DNA from: Oceanihabitans gracilariae
Lineage (GTDB): Bacteria; Bacteroidota; Bacteroidia; Flavobacteriales; Flavobacteriaceae
NCBI RefSeq assembly: GCF_042684485.1
Contig: NZ_JBHULM010000011.1
Coordinates: forward strand, 1,488,001 to 1,552,000
Direction: 5' to 3'
DNA length: 64,000 nt
Within the stretch, counting starts at the first letter, position 1; every line of letters starts with the position of its first letter. Below, one piece after another: positions 1-7,251 of this stretch. The notes under the pieces were generated by a model. That model saw only the letters and a program-made list of their open reading frames with translations, searched no databases and had not been told where the DNA came from. The translations under genes and the position numbers were made by a program.

Positions 1-135
1 ATCGATGGCTATTTCGGTTCCAGAAACTTCATTTACATCTGCAGGCAAATCGGTAATATTTACAATGTTTTTTGTGGTACAGCTTCCGTAAAAAAATAAT
101 ATTAGGATAAGGAATTTATTCAAAGCAGTTTTCAT
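1..135 (-). CDS. Lipoprotein, N-terminal fragment (cut by window start)
   Basis: Only the first 45 codons are inside the window. The reverse strand starts with ATG at 135 and encodes a short basic N-terminus, a hydrophobic segment and a lipobox-like FFYGSC, so an SPII lipoprotein is likely. The mature start contains 'LPADVNEVSGTE', which recalls the start of SdiA-regulated (beta-propeller) lipoproteins of Bacteroidota; that assignment is a guess from a few residues. It is divergent from the flavoprotein gene at 171, with only 35 bp between start codons. Confidence 0.6.
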   Translation of the reverse strand, partial: MKTALNKFLILILFFYGSCTTKNIVNITDLPADVNEVSGTEIAID

Positions 136-170
136 TTATTAATGCTAAATTTACGTGGTTTTTAAAAAGT

Positions 171-1382
171 ATGAAACAAAAAGACGTTATTATTATAGGA
201 GGTGGAGCTGCAGGTTTTTTTGCGGCAATTAATATTGCGGTTCAAAACCCAAAATTATCTATTGCTATACTTGAAAAAGGAAAAGAAGGTTTGCAAAAGG
301 TTAAAATTTCTGGAGGAGGACGCTGTAATGTTACACATGCAGAGTTTATTCCTCAAGAATTGGTGCATAATTACCCAAGAGGAGAAAAAGAATTACTTGG
401 TCCTTTTCATCAATTTATGACAGGTGATACTATTGCTTGGTTTGAAGAACGAGGTGTTGCTTTAAAGATAGAAGAAGATGGACGCATGTTTCCAGAATCT
501 AATACCTCACAAACCATTATAGATTGTTTTTTAAACGAAACTAAAAAGCATCAGGTAGAAGTGCTGTATAGCCAAACAGTAAAAGCGATTGAAAAAGAGG
601 AAGCTGGTTGGAGTATTATTACGCAATCGGAAGAATTCACAGCAAAAAAAATACTGGTAGCAACAGGAAGTAGCCCAAAAATGTGGAAGCTGCTTGAAAA
701 ACTACAGCATAAGGTAATACAACCTGTACCTTCGTTATTTACTTTTAACTGTAAAGATAAACGTATAAAAAATATTCCTGGAGTAGTAGCTCAAAATGTT
801 GAAGTACAGGTTTTAGGAACATCTTTGTTTTCAGAAGGTCCGTTACTAATTACTCATGTTGGTTTTAGTGCTCCTGCAATTTTAAAACTCTCTGCTTTTG
901 GTGCTTTAGAGCTTGCTAAACTGGATTATAATTTTACTATTGAAGTTAATTTTATTAAACAAACGGTTCTAGATGCTTTAGATGTTTTAAAGAATTTAAA
1001 ATTAGACCTTGCAAAAAAAACGGTTTTAAAAGCCCCACAGTTTGATTTGCCAAAACGTTTATGGCAACAGCTAGTACTAGCATCAAAAATTCAAGATGAA
1101 ACCCGTTGGGCAGATTTAAATAAAACACAGCTAGAAGAACTTGCAGCACAATTAACCAAAGCACAGTTTGTAATAGAAGGTAAGAGTACCTTTAAAGACG
1201 AATTTGTAACTGCAGGAGGAATAGATTTAAAAGAAATTAACTTTAAAACCTTTGAAAGTAAACTGCATGAAAACCTATATTTTGCTGGTGAAGTTATTAA
1301 TGTAGACGCTATAACAGGAGGTTTTAATTTTCAAAATGCATGGACAGGAGCCTATATTGCTTCGCAACACATTTCTAAATAA
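171..1382 (+). CDS. BaiN/RdsA (HI0933)-family NAD(P)/FAD-dependent oxidoreductase
   Basis: A 403-residue flavoprotein. The N-terminus has the dinucleotide-binding GGGAAG motif right after a short beta strand (VIIIGGGAAGFFAA), followed by the SGGGRCNVTH signature typical of the HI0933/BaiN family. A second nucleotide-binding block (ILVATGSSPKMW) lies near residue 165, and the C-terminal FAD signature (FAGEVINVDAITGGFNFQNAWTGAYIA) is intact. Length is normal for the family. Members are often annotated 'aminoacetone oxidase family FAD-binding enzyme', but substrates are mostly unknown, so only a general redox role is supported. The DUF1697 gene begins one base after its stop codon, so the two are probably cotranscribed. 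Confidence 0.9.
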   Translation: MKQKDVIIIGGGAAGFFAAINIAVQNPKLSIAILEKGKEGLQKVKISGGGRCNVTHAEFIPQELVHNYPRGEKELLGPFHQFMTGDTIAWFEERGVALKIEEDGRMFPESNTSQTIIDCFLNETKKHQVEVLYSQTVKAIEKEEAGWSIITQSEEFTAKKILVATGSSPKMWKLLEKLQHKVIQPVPSLFTFNCKDKRIKNIPGVVAQNVEVQVLGTSLFSEGPLLITHVGFSAPAILKLSAFGALELAKLDYNFTIEVNFIKQTVLDALDVLKNLKLDLAKKTVLKAPQFDLPKRLWQQLVLASKIQDETRWADLNKTQLEELAAQLTKAQFVIEGKSTFKDEFVTAGGIDLKEINFKTFESKLHENLYFAGEVINVDAITGGFNFQNAWTGAYIASQHISK

Positions 1383-1383
1383 T

Positions 1384-1914
1384 ATGTATACGTATGTAGC
1401 TTTGCTAAGAGGAATTAATGTTGGTGGACATAAAAAAGTACCTATGGCTACTTTACGTGAACGGTTAACAAAAGCAGGTTTTAAAAACGTGCAAACCTAT
1501 ATACAAAGCGGAAATGTAGTTTTACAGTCTTCAGAAAAAAACACAAAAACTATTGAAGCAATTATTGGTAAAACCATACTGTCTTATTTTCAATTTGAAG
1601 TTGCTGTGTTAGTAAAAACAAAACAAGAACTCGATACTATTTTTAAGGATTGCCCTTTTGAAAATGAAAAAAAAGAGGCAAGTTACTTTTTATTACTTCA
1701 AGAAACACCAGATAAAGATTTGGTAGCATTAGCTTCTAAAAAAGAATATAAAAACGAAGAATATAAAATAATAAACAACTGCATCTATTTTTATAATGAA
1801 GCTGGTTACGGAAAATCGAAATTCAATGCTAATTATTTTGAACGCGCATTAAAAACACCTGCAACAGCAAGAAATTATAGAACCATGAAAAAACTAATAG
1901 ATTTAATTACATAA
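1384..1914 (+). CDS. DUF1697 family protein
   Basis: The start is placed at the ATG at 1384, giving 176 residues that open with MYTYVALLRGINVGG, the hallmark beginning of DUF1697 proteins. The upstream in-frame ATG at 1336 lies inside the flavoprotein gene and is less likely. The conserved QTYIQSGNVV segment and the C-terminal 'TARNYRTMKKL' motif are both present. The biochemical function of DUF1697 is not established. The gene converges with the TetR gene, only 7 bp apart. Confidence 0.85.
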   Translation: MYTYVALLRGINVGGHKKVPMATLRERLTKAGFKNVQTYIQSGNVVLQSSEKNTKTIEAIIGKTILSYFQFEVAVLVKTKQELDTIFKDCPFENEKKEASYFLLLQETPDKDLVALASKKEYKNEEYKIINNCIYFYNEAGYGKSKFNANYFERALKTPATARNYRTMKKLIDLIT

Positions 1915-1921
1915 AACGTAA

Positions 1922-2482
1922 TTACTCATACTTTACAGCATTCCAACAGGCTTCAATAGTTTGGTCTATTTGTTTTTCGCTCATTGGTAATTCTTCCTTG
2001 ATTTTTAATTTTACAGCAGATGAAATAATACCATAACATAAATTGGTAATTAATACCTCGTCAATGTTTTTTAGTTTTTTTGTTTGCACACCTTGCGTAC
2101 AGAAGTCTACCACTTCTGCATAAAACGGTTTTGATTTTTTAGCAATTTCAGGTGTAATAAGAGGTGGAACACCAACATATTCTACAAAATAAAATGCTAA
2201 GGGATTACTTAAAAAGTAGTTGTACAAATTACGCCACATGGTTGAAAACTGTGTTTTGTAATCGTCGGCAGGTTTAATGTTTGTTAGCATCACAGTACCG
2301 AAATCTTTATAAATCATCAAGAAAATTTTTTCAATAATCTGCTGTTTGTTTTTAAAGTAATGGTAAATAGTACCCACAGCAACATTAGCTTCTCTGGCAA
2401 CTTGAGACATAGGTGTTGCGTGAAAGCCTTGTTTTACTACAAGTTCTAGAGTAGTTAAAATAATACGTTGTTCTTTTTCCAT
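1922..2482 (-). CDS. TetR/AcrR-family transcriptional regulator
   Basis: A 186-residue one-component regulator. Residues about 5-50 form the TetR helix-turn-helix (ILTTLELVVKQGFHATPMSQVAREANVAVGTIYHYFKNKQQII), with the classic GTIYHYFKNK recognition helix end. The remainder is a variable helical ligand-binding domain with no assignable ligand. It is divergent from mvaD with a 90-bp intergenic region that holds -7 elements for both directions and a small inverted repeat that could be its operator, so autoregulation and control of the neighbouring isoprenoid genes are possible. The link to isoprenoids is inference from position only. Confidence 0.9.
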   Translation of the reverse strand: MEKEQRIILTTLELVVKQGFHATPMSQVAREANVAVGTIYHYFKNKQQIIEKIFLMIYKDFGTVMLTNIKPADDYKTQFSTMWRNLYNYFLSNPLAFYFVEYVGVPPLITPEIAKKSKPFYAEVVDFCTQGVQTKKLKNIDEVLITNLCYGIISSAVKLKIKEELPMSEKQIDQTIEACWNAVKYE

Positions 2483-2501
2483 TCGTATTTTTAATTATGC
2501 A

Positions 2502-2514
2502 ATACTAATAGTAT
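2502..2514. promoter_or_regulatory. Inverted repeat, candidate TetR operator
   Basis: ATACTAATAGTAT has two perfect 5-bp arms around a 3-bp spacer and sits beside the -7 element of the TetR gene. Position and symmetry fit an autoregulatory operator, but the site is short and A/T rich, so chance symmetry is possible. Confidence 0.35.
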
Positions 2515-2522
2515 CAAAAATA
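2515..2522 (-). promoter_or_regulatory. -7 promoter element of the TetR gene
   Basis: Read on the minus strand the octamer is TATTTTTG, a full match to the Bacteroidota -7 consensus TAnnTTTG, 33 bp upstream of the TetR start codon. No convincing -33 TTTG is present at the usual spacing. Confidence 0.45.
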
Positions 2523-2548
2523 GTGAATAATAGAATGGATTTATAAAC

Positions 2549-2556
2549 TATCTTTG
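2549..2556 (+). promoter_or_regulatory. -7 promoter element of mvaD
   Basis: TATCTTTG matches TAnnTTTG and ends 16 bp before the mvaD start codon. The -33 element is not evident. Confidence 0.45.
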
Positions 2557-2572
2557 CTAAAATTTTATTTTA

Positions 2573-3655
2573 ATGACAAAAGAAGCAACCTTTTTATCTA
2601 CTTTACAAAATAATAATATACAATCAGGTACCTATACTTGGTCATCACCAAGCAATATAGCCCTTGTTAAATATTGGGGGAAAAAGGAAAATCAAATTCC
2701 TGAAAATGCATCTATTAGTTTCACGCTAGATGCCTGTAAAACAATAACTAGTTTAGGTTTTAATAGAAAGGAAGATGATAATCAGTTTTCTTTTGATGTA
2801 ATTTTTGAAGGAAAAAAGAATTCTGATTTTAAACCTAAAATTGAAACTTTTTTTAAGCGTATTGAAGCGTATTTACCTTTTTTAAAAGACTATCATTTTA
2901 CTATTGAAACGCAAAACACTTTTCCGCATAGCTCAGGAATTGCATCTTCTGCTTCTGGTATGAGTGCTTTGGCGCTTTGTTTAATGAGTATAGAAAAGCA
3001 AATGAATCCAGATATTACTCCAGAATATTTTAATCAAAAAGCTTCTTTTTTAGCTCGATTAGGTTCTGGTAGTGCTTGCAGAAGTATTGAAGGCGATTTA
3101 ATTGTTTGGGGAAACCATGAACATATTGAAGGTAGTTCTAATCTTTTCGCAATAAAATATCCGTATGCTGTTCACGATAATTTTAAAAATTACCAAGACA
3201 CTATTCTGTTGGTAGATAAAGGCGAAAAGCAAGTAAGTAGTACTGTTGGTCATAATTTAATGCATAACCATCCTTTTGCAAAACAACGTTTTGATCAAGC
3301 AAGTGAAAACATGACAAAGCTTATGTCTGTTTTTAAAACTGGAGACTTACAAGAATTTATAGATATAGTAGAAAGCGAAGCGCTAACGCTACATGCTATG
3401 ATGATGACGAGTATGCCTTATTTTATTTTAATGAAACCTAATACGCTAAAAATAATTAATGCTATTTGGGCATTTAGAAAACAATCTAGTCTGCATATTA
3501 GCTTTACATTAGATGCTGGAGCAAATGTTCATGTACTATATCCAGAGGCAGAAAAAGCAAAATGCATTGAATTTATTAAAAATGAATTAGTTGCGTATTG
3601 CCAAAATGGACATTATATTTGCGACACGATTGGCTTTGGTGCTAAACCAAACTAA
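2573..3655 (+). CDS. mvaD: Diphosphomevalonate decarboxylase
   Basis: A 360-residue GHMP-superfamily enzyme that converts mevalonate diphosphate to isopentenyl diphosphate with ATP hydrolysis. Visible signatures are the N-terminal SNIALVKYWGKKE motif that is diagnostic for this enzyme, the glycine/serine-rich ATP loop HSSGIASSASGMSALAL near residue 123, and SGSACRSIEG near residue 165. Length is a little above the usual 320-340. It heads a plus-strand run with a GHMP kinase and a UbiA prenyltransferase, consistent with isoprenoid and membrane-lipid synthesis through the mevalonate route. Confidence 0.93.
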   Translation: MTKEATFLSTLQNNNIQSGTYTWSSPSNIALVKYWGKKENQIPENASISFTLDACKTITSLGFNRKEDDNQFSFDVIFEGKKNSDFKPKIETFFKRIEAYLPFLKDYHFTIETQNTFPHSSGIASSASGMSALALCLMSIEKQMNPDITPEYFNQKASFLARLGSGSACRSIEGDLIVWGNHEHIEGSSNLFAIKYPYAVHDNFKNYQDTILLVDKGEKQVSSTVGHNLMHNHPFAKQRFDQASENMTKLMSVFKTGDLQEFIDIVESEALTLHAMMMTSMPYFILMKPNTLKIINAIWAFRKQSSLHISFTLDAGANVHVLYPEAEKAKCIEFIKNELVAYCQNGHYICDTIGFGAKPN

Positions 3656-3666
3656 TATAAATTGCG

Positions 3667-3674
3667 TATATTTG
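3667..3674 (+). promoter_or_regulatory. -7 promoter-like element before the GHMP kinase gene
   Basis: TATATTTG matches TAnnTTTG in the 63-bp gap between mvaD and the kinase gene, 44 bp before the kinase start codon. A secondary promoter inside the run is possible; the -33 box is not clear. Confidence 0.35.
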
Positions 3675-3718
3675 GTATAAGTTACTGTAAACGATAATAC
3701 TACTAGCTGAAAATATTT

Positions 3719-4648
3719 ATGAAAGGACCTCTTTTTTACTCAAAAATTTTACTGTTTGGTGAATACGGAATCATTAAAGATTCTAAAGGATTATCTATTC
3801 CTTATAGTTTTTATAATGGAGCATTAAAAAAGGATGAAAATCCTTCTGAAGAAGCGATAAACTCTAACGCAAGTTTAAAAAACTTTGTATTGCATTTAAA
3901 ACAAATGAATGAAGAGGTGGTAGCTTTTAACTTAGAAGCATTACAAAAAGATGTAGATGCTGGTATGTACTTTGATTCTTCTATACCTCAAGGATATGGT
4001 GTTGGTAGTTCTGGTGCATTAGTTGCAGCTATTTATGATAAATATGCTAAAAATAAAATAACCGTTTTAGAAAATTTAACACGAGAAAAACTACTAAAAT
4101 TAAAAAGTGTTTTTTCTCAAATGGAATCCTTTTTTCATGGTAAATCTTCTGGTTTAGATCCTTTAAATAGCTATTTAAGTATTCCTATTTTAATACATTC
4201 TAAAGATAATATTGAAGCAACAGGAATTCCTTCGCAAACTACAGATGGCAAAGGAGCTGTGTTTTTATTAGATAGCGGAATTATAGGAGAAACGGCTCCA
4301 ATGGTTAGCATTTTTATGGAAAACATGAAACAAGAAGGTTTTCGTAGTATGCTAAAAGACCAATTTATAAAACATACAGATGCTTGTGTAGACGATTTTT
4401 TAAAAGGAGATATAAAATCTTTATTTAAAAATACCAAGCAACTATCTAAAGTAGTTTTAAACAACTTTAAACCTATGATACCAAACCAGTTTCATGAACT
4501 TTGGAAAAAAGGAATTGATACCAATGAGTACTACTTAAAACTTTGCGGTTCTGGTGGTGGAGGCTATATTTTAGGCTTTACAGAAAATTTTGAAAAAGCA
4601 AAACAATCGCTTAAAGCGTATAAGCTAGAAGTAGTTTATAACTTCTAA
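3719..4648 (+). CDS. Mevalonate kinase-like GHMP kinase
   Basis: A 309-residue GHMP kinase. It opens with FYSKILLFGEYGIIKDSKGLSIP, the typical substrate-binding start of mevalonate kinases (KxxLFGEhxV). The ATP loop SIPQGYGVGSSGALVAAIYD lies near residue 90, and the C-terminal glycine motif KLCGSGGGGYILGF near residue 280. 'ESFFHGKSSGLDPLNSYLSIP' carries the conserved HGxxSGxDP found in mevalonate kinases. Placement directly after mvaD supports the role of phosphorylating mevalonate; phosphomevalonate kinase cannot be fully excluded. Confidence 0.85.
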   Translation: MKGPLFYSKILLFGEYGIIKDSKGLSIPYSFYNGALKKDENPSEEAINSNASLKNFVLHLKQMNEEVVAFNLEALQKDVDAGMYFDSSIPQGYGVGSSGALVAAIYDKYAKNKITVLENLTREKLLKLKSVFSQMESFFHGKSSGLDPLNSYLSIPILIHSKDNIEATGIPSQTTDGKGAVFLLDSGIIGETAPMVSIFMENMKQEGFRSMLKDQFIKHTDACVDDFLKGDIKSLFKNTKQLSKVVLNNFKPMIPNQFHELWKKGIDTNEYYLKLCGSGGGGYILGFTENFEKAKQSLKAYKLEVVYNF

Positions 4649-4661
4649 AGTTCGCTTAACT

Positions 4662-4700
4662 CTTAAAGAATCATTAGATTTGCTTTAAGTGCCTTTTTTT
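4662..4700 (+). terminator. Possible intrinsic terminator after the GHMP kinase gene
   Basis: CTTAAAG (4662-4668) pairs with CTTTAAG (4683-4689) and is followed by a run of seven T. The stem is A/T rich, so this is only a moderate candidate. Confidence 0.35.
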
Positions 4701-4720
4701 AGATTCTCATTAATCCTTTT

Positions 4721-5632
4721 ATGCTAACCCGAAAACAAAAACACATATTATTAAAGTTTTTTAGCATGTTTTCTGTGGTACGAGGATACAATATTTTAAT
4801 TGTAGTACTCGCACAATATTTAGCATCCATTTATATTTTAGCTCATGATAAAACGCTTCGCGAAGTTGTTTTAGATATAAATCTACTAATGCTGGTTTTG
4901 GCTTCTGCAGCAACCATTGCAGGAGGTTATATCATTAATAATTTTTATGATTCTGAAAAAGATCTAATCAATAGACCTCAAAAATCTATGTTAGATAAAT
5001 TGGTGAGTCAAAATACCAAACTATCCTTTTATTTTGTGCTTAATTTTCTAGCTGTAATTATGGCTAGTGCAGTTTCGTTTAAAGCTGTATTGTTCTTTTC
5101 GGTGTATATTTTTGCTATTTGGTTTTATTCGCATAAACTTAAAAAAACACCAATTATAGGTAATATTACTTCTGCTATATTAACTATTACGCCTTTTTTT
5201 GCCATTTTTATGTATTACAAAAATTTTGAACATGTGATTTTTGTTCATGCAGCATTTTTGTTTTTAATAGTTTCTATGCGAGAATTAGTAAAAGATTTAG
5301 AAAACATAAAAGGAGATCTAGCATTAAACTATAAAACCATACCAATTGTTTATGGTGAAAAAGCATCTAAAATAATGCTTACCATTTTAAGTGTTTTAAC
5401 ATTGGTTCCTGCATATTTATTAATAAACACATATCCTGTAGGTAAAATGGTTTATTTCTTCTATTTAAGTGCTGTTTTATTAGTAGTATTCTTGGTGTTA
5501 CTTTTTAAATCAAATACAAAAACACAATACTTAATCCTGCATAATATTTTAAAATTTATAATTGTATCAGGTGTTTTTAGCATTTTACTAATAGATGTAA
5601 ATCTACTTTTAAACAAGTTAGTTATATTATAA
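4721..5632 (+). CDS. UbiA-family prenyltransferase, probably geranylgeranylglycerol-phosphate geranylgeranyltransferase
   Basis: A 303-residue polytopic membrane protein with about eight hydrophobic segments. The first Asp-rich motif of UbiA enzymes is seen as NNFYDSEKDLINRP near residue 84, and the second as KDLENIKGDLALNYKTIP near residue 188. In Bacteroidota the homologue beside mevalonate genes is usually annotated as the enzyme that attaches geranylgeranyl groups to glycerol phosphate derivatives, but the exact acceptor cannot be read from sequence. Neighbouring isoprenoid genes make supply of the prenyl diphosphate substrate logical. Confidence 0.82.
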   Translation: MLTRKQKHILLKFFSMFSVVRGYNILIVVLAQYLASIYILAHDKTLREVVLDINLLMLVLASAATIAGGYIINNFYDSEKDLINRPQKSMLDKLVSQNTKLSFYFVLNFLAVIMASAVSFKAVLFFSVYIFAIWFYSHKLKKTPIIGNITSAILTITPFFAIFMYYKNFEHVIFVHAAFLFLIVSMRELVKDLENIKGDLALNYKTIPIVYGEKASKIMLTILSVLTLVPAYLLINTYPVGKMVYFFYLSAVLLVVFLVLLFKSNTKTQYLILHNILKFIIVSGVFSILLIDVNLLLNKLVIL

Positions 5633-5812
5633 ATTTAGGAGCTTACCTCTTGGTGAAACTGCGTAGCTATGCGTTTGTAAGTGTTTTAGAGTGTAGTAAA
5701 AGCGTTGCTTATTCTTATATTTTAAAAAAAAGAAATCAGCACAATTACTCATACAGTATAGTACTACTATTAAAAATAAGAAGCCAACAATCATAAATCA
5801 TAATATATACTA

Positions 5813-5820
5813 TATCTTTG
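5813..5820 (+). promoter_or_regulatory. -7 promoter element of the pseudouridine-synthase-like gene
   Basis: TATCTTTG fits TAnnTTTG, 28 bp before the start codon at 5849. The rest of the gap from 5633 to 5848 shows only A/T-rich DNA and a weak partial dyad (5640-5683); I see no gene in it. Confidence 0.45.
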
Positions 5821-5848
5821 CAGCTTTAAAGTAATATATTTAAGAGCA

Positions 5849-6688
5849 ATGAGTAAGCAAAGAGAAAATAAAAGCAAAGGAAAGCCTTCAGGACGTGGAC
5901 ACAATAATACGCGTAACCAGAGTCAAGCAAGAGGAAATGCTCCAATAAAAAAGAAAGCAGTGTCTAAAAAAGCATCAGACTCAGACCAAATTCGTCTTAA
6001 CAAATACGTAGCAAATTCAGGAATTTGTTCTCGTAGAGATGCAGATATGCATATAGCAACTGGGCTAGTTTCTGTAAACGGAAAGATAGTTACAGAAATG
6101 GGTTACAAAGTAAAGCTAGAAGATGAGGTTCGTTTTGATGGAGCAAGAATCAATCCAGAAAAGAAAGCCTACGTTTTACTAAATAAACCAAAAGGTTTTG
6201 CTACTACTACAAGTGAAGGTAAAGGACGTACAGTTATGGATTTAGTTGCAAATGCAACAAATTCAAGAATAAAGCCAATTGGTAGATTAGGTAGAAATAG
6301 TAAAGGATTATTGTTTTTTACCAATGATGATTTGGTAGCAAAAAAATTCACCAACTCTAAAAATGGTGTTCCTCGTTTATTTCAAATAGAATTAGATAAA
6401 AACCTGAAAGCAGAAGACCTTAAAAAAATTAGAGAAGGCTTTAGAGTAGAAGGTAAACTTATTACTGTAGAAGAAGTGAGTTATATTGATGGAGTTTCTA
6501 AAAAAGAAATAGGACTTAAAATTAAAAATACAGGGAATACTATTATTCGTACTATTTTTGATTATTTAAACTATGATGTAGTTAGTGTAGATTGTGTTGC
6601 AATTGGGCATCTTACTAAAAAAGATATTCCTCGTGGTCACTGGAAACACTTAACAGAACAAGAAATAAATACCTTAAAAATGTTATAA
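5849..6688 (+). CDS. RsuA/RluB-family pseudouridine synthase-like protein with altered catalytic motif
   Basis: A 279-residue protein with a basic low-complexity leader (residues 1-45), an S4 RNA-binding domain (about 47-107, IRLNKYVANSGICSRRDA) and an RsuA/RluB synthase domain (YVLLNKPKGFATTTSE onward). Family members modify uridines in rRNA and carry GRLDxxTxGLLLxTND, where the Asp is catalytic. Here the motif reads GRLGRNSKGLLFFTND: the codon at 6290-6292 (residue 148) is GGT, Gly, instead of GAT/GAC. All else looks intact. The protein may therefore be a catalytically inactive RNA-binding paralogue, or the base may be an assembly error. It ends in a strong terminator and lies downstream of the isoprenoid genes. 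Confidence 0.85.
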   Translation: MSKQRENKSKGKPSGRGHNNTRNQSQARGNAPIKKKAVSKKASDSDQIRLNKYVANSGICSRRDADMHIATGLVSVNGKIVTEMGYKVKLEDEVRFDGARINPEKKAYVLLNKPKGFATTTSEGKGRTVMDLVANATNSRIKPIGRLGRNSKGLLFFTNDDLVAKKFTNSKNGVPRLFQIELDKNLKAEDLKKIREGFRVEGKLITVEEVSYIDGVSKKEIGLKIKNTGNTIIRTIFDYLNYDVVSVDCVAIGHLTKKDIPRGHWKHLTEQEINTLKML

Positions 6689-6720
6689 GTTTTTTTTTAA
6701 TAACAATTACAATATTTATT

Positions 6721-6760
6721 AAAGTCGCCAAATAGAGATATTTGGCGACTTTCTTTTTAT
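6721..6760 (+). terminator. Strong intrinsic terminator
   Basis: A perfect 14-bp stem (6721-6734 with 6739-6752) encloses a GAGA tetraloop and runs into a T-rich tail. The core AAGTCGCCAAATA is unusually G/C rich for this region. It closes the transcription unit ending at 6688, 33 bp after the stop codon. Confidence 0.88.
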
Positions 6761-6953
6761 TTAGACACATAGCTAATTTAGTACAGGATTAAGCTAGTTT
6801 TTCTTGTGTTTTAAATCTGTTTCTTGATGCCTTTGGTTGCACTTTGTAAAAAGTATTGTATACCAAAAAGGAATTATTGAAACCAACTTTTTTCTTCAAA
6901 AAGAGCCGTTAAAATATCTTTCAAAAAAAAATAAAAATCTTTTAAAAAAAAGA

Positions 6954-6982
6954 TTGCAATTCAAAAAAAAGTATTTCATTTG
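6954..6982 (+). promoter_or_regulatory. Candidate promoter for the speA leader transcript
   Basis: A TTG (6954-6956) lies 18 bp before TTCATTTG (6975-6982), which differs from TAnnTTTG at one fixed position. It would start a transcript about 30 nt before the small ORF at 7019 and about 260 nt before speA. The stretch 6761-6953 otherwise shows only A/T-rich sequence with poly-A runs. Confidence 0.3.
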
Positions 6983-7018
6983 TATTGCATTTAGCTGAAC
7001 AAATTGAACACTGTTTCT

Positions 7019-7174
7019 ATGTTCGGGCTTTTGGAAATTAGGAAGTCATATTCAAAAGCAGCTTACAGATTAAGCGACCGAATTTTAAAGCTAACTTCCG
7101 AGTATTCTTCTATCGTTGCTAGCCAGCATCAATACGGTTTTGTACCTACTACAGAACTAAAAATACAAATCTGA
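7019..7174 (+). CDS. Small ORF (51 residues) in the speA leader
   Basis: An uninterrupted ATG-to-TGA frame of 51 codons begins MFGLLEIRKSYSKAAYRLSD and ends PTTELKIQI, 77 bp before the arginine decarboxylase start. The base composition of this stretch is clearly richer in G and C than the flanking intergenic DNA, and the predicted peptide is amphipathic and basic in its first half, both suggesting real coding. It holds three Arg codons (AGG, AGA, CGA). I do not recognise the family. It could be a free-standing small protein or a regulatory upstream ORF; there is no visible Shine-Dalgarno, which is normal in this phylum. Confidence 0.5.
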   Translation: MFGLLEIRKSYSKAAYRLSDRILKLTSEYSSIVASQHQYGFVPTTELKIQI

Positions 7175-7196
7175 TTGCATCATTATTATTTGTTTT

Positions 7197-7225
7197 AAGC
7201 AGCATTTTTGCGCTGTTTCTTATTT
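7197..7225 (+). promoter_or_regulatory. Hairpin with U-rich tail between small ORF and speA
   Basis: AAGCAGC (7197-7203) can pair with GCTGTTT (7212-7218) with one G-U pair, and the 3' arm leads into a T-rich stretch. It sits 22 nt after the small ORF's stop codon and 34 nt before speA, a position suited to attenuation. It is short, so chance is possible. Confidence 0.3.
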
Positions 7226-7251
7226 AAATTCTAACATTTTTAAAAATAATA

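Noticed and set aside
5640..5683. Possible relation between this partial dyad (CTTACCT..GTAAG) and the inverted repeat at 25261
   Set aside because: Shared bases are few and the arms differ; not enough to call a repeat family.
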